The position numbers and the translations under genes were made by a program. The notes under the pieces were generated by a model. It was not told the origin of the DNA. It did no database searches and saw nothing but the letters and a program-made list of their open reading frames with translations. Positions 5,296 through 5,395 of a stretch of DNA of 5,395 nt are shown piece after piece. Each line of letters opens with the position of its first letter. Position 1 is the first letter of the stretch. This DNA comes from an uncultured Bacteroidales bacterium (lineage in GTDB: Bacteria; Bacteroidota; Bacteroidia; Bacteroidales; F082): contig CALBNV010000031.1 in assembly GCA_937896895.1 (NCBI GenBank), positions 1 to 5,395 of the forward strand, given 5' to 3'.

Positions 5296-5395
5296 TTACG
5301 CGTATATCAAATCATTGTTGATGATCTCCGTTGCTGTTTCCCGTACTGCGTTCATCCGCTGCACCCAAAGCATCTGATTTTCTGCCTTGAGCGTT
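5296..5395 (-). CDS. tnpV: TnpV-like transposon-encoded protein (C-terminal end only)
   Basis: Only the last 32 codons are inside the window; the gene continues beyond the right edge. The residues include LKAENQMLWVQRMNAVRETA and end in EIINNDLIYA. This matches my recollection of the C-terminus of TnpV proteins, small (about 120-130 residue) proteins first described on Tn4451-type elements and common in integrative elements of Clostridia, whose ends carry a LKAEN-like helix, a Trp, RMN, and a final EI-N-IIYA-type segment. The molecular role of TnpV is not settled. The frame stops at TAA (5296-5298) and is followed by a terminator. The alternative minus frame through the same bases (ending at about 5313) looks unlike any protein I know. 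The call rests on a short segment, so the family is probable rather than certain. Confidence 0.75.
   Translation of the reverse strand, partial: TLKAENQMLWVQRMNAVRETATEIINNDLIYA

Overview
The window looks like an accessory region of a Clostridia-type Firmicutes chromosome or integrative element. The evidence is AT-rich intergenic DNA, strong AGGAG-type ribosome binding sites, TTG and GTG starts, a sigma-A consensus promoter, a DUF2975 plus YozG-like regulator pair, and the tail of a TnpV-like transposon gene at the right edge. Every gene I accept lies on the minus strand, so transcription runs from right (5395) to left (1).

Layout in the direction of transcription. (1) The last 32 codons of a TnpV-like mobile-element protein (5395-5296), closed by a GC-rich terminator hairpin (5261-5286). 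(2) A textbook promoter, TTGACA-17-TATAAT (5227-5199), whose start-site region is covered by a perfect 8+1+8 palindrome (5181-5197), a likely operator. (3) A DUF2975 membrane protein (5142-4543) and a small Cro/C1-type HTH regulator (4533-4303). (4) A conserved-looking protein of unknown function (4276-3785). (5) A possible 18-codon leader ORF (3758-3702) and two GNAT N-acetyltransferases, the second overlapping the first by 11 bp. (6) A 307-residue protein with an HExxH motif, possibly a metallopeptidase. (7) A class I SAM-dependent methyltransferase. (8) A 2H phosphoesterase of the LigT / 2'-5' RNA ligase-like superfamily. (9) A long hairpin with a U-tract (about 100-155) that works as a terminator only in the minus-strand transcript.

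The eight complete genes share one orientation. Gaps are 9, 26, 72, -11, 9, 33 and 88 bp, two stop codons are embedded in the next gene's ribosome binding site, and the only convincing promoter and terminator sit at the two ends. I therefore infer one autoregulated operon: the HTH protein probably binds the palindrome and controls its own transcript plus six downstream genes for small-molecule, RNA or protein modification. The tnpV tail immediately upstream suggests that this is cargo of an integrative or transposable element. I cannot assign a joint function to the cargo. No tRNA, rRNA, CRISPR array or complete insertion sequence was recognised. The first ~100 bases are too short to assign.
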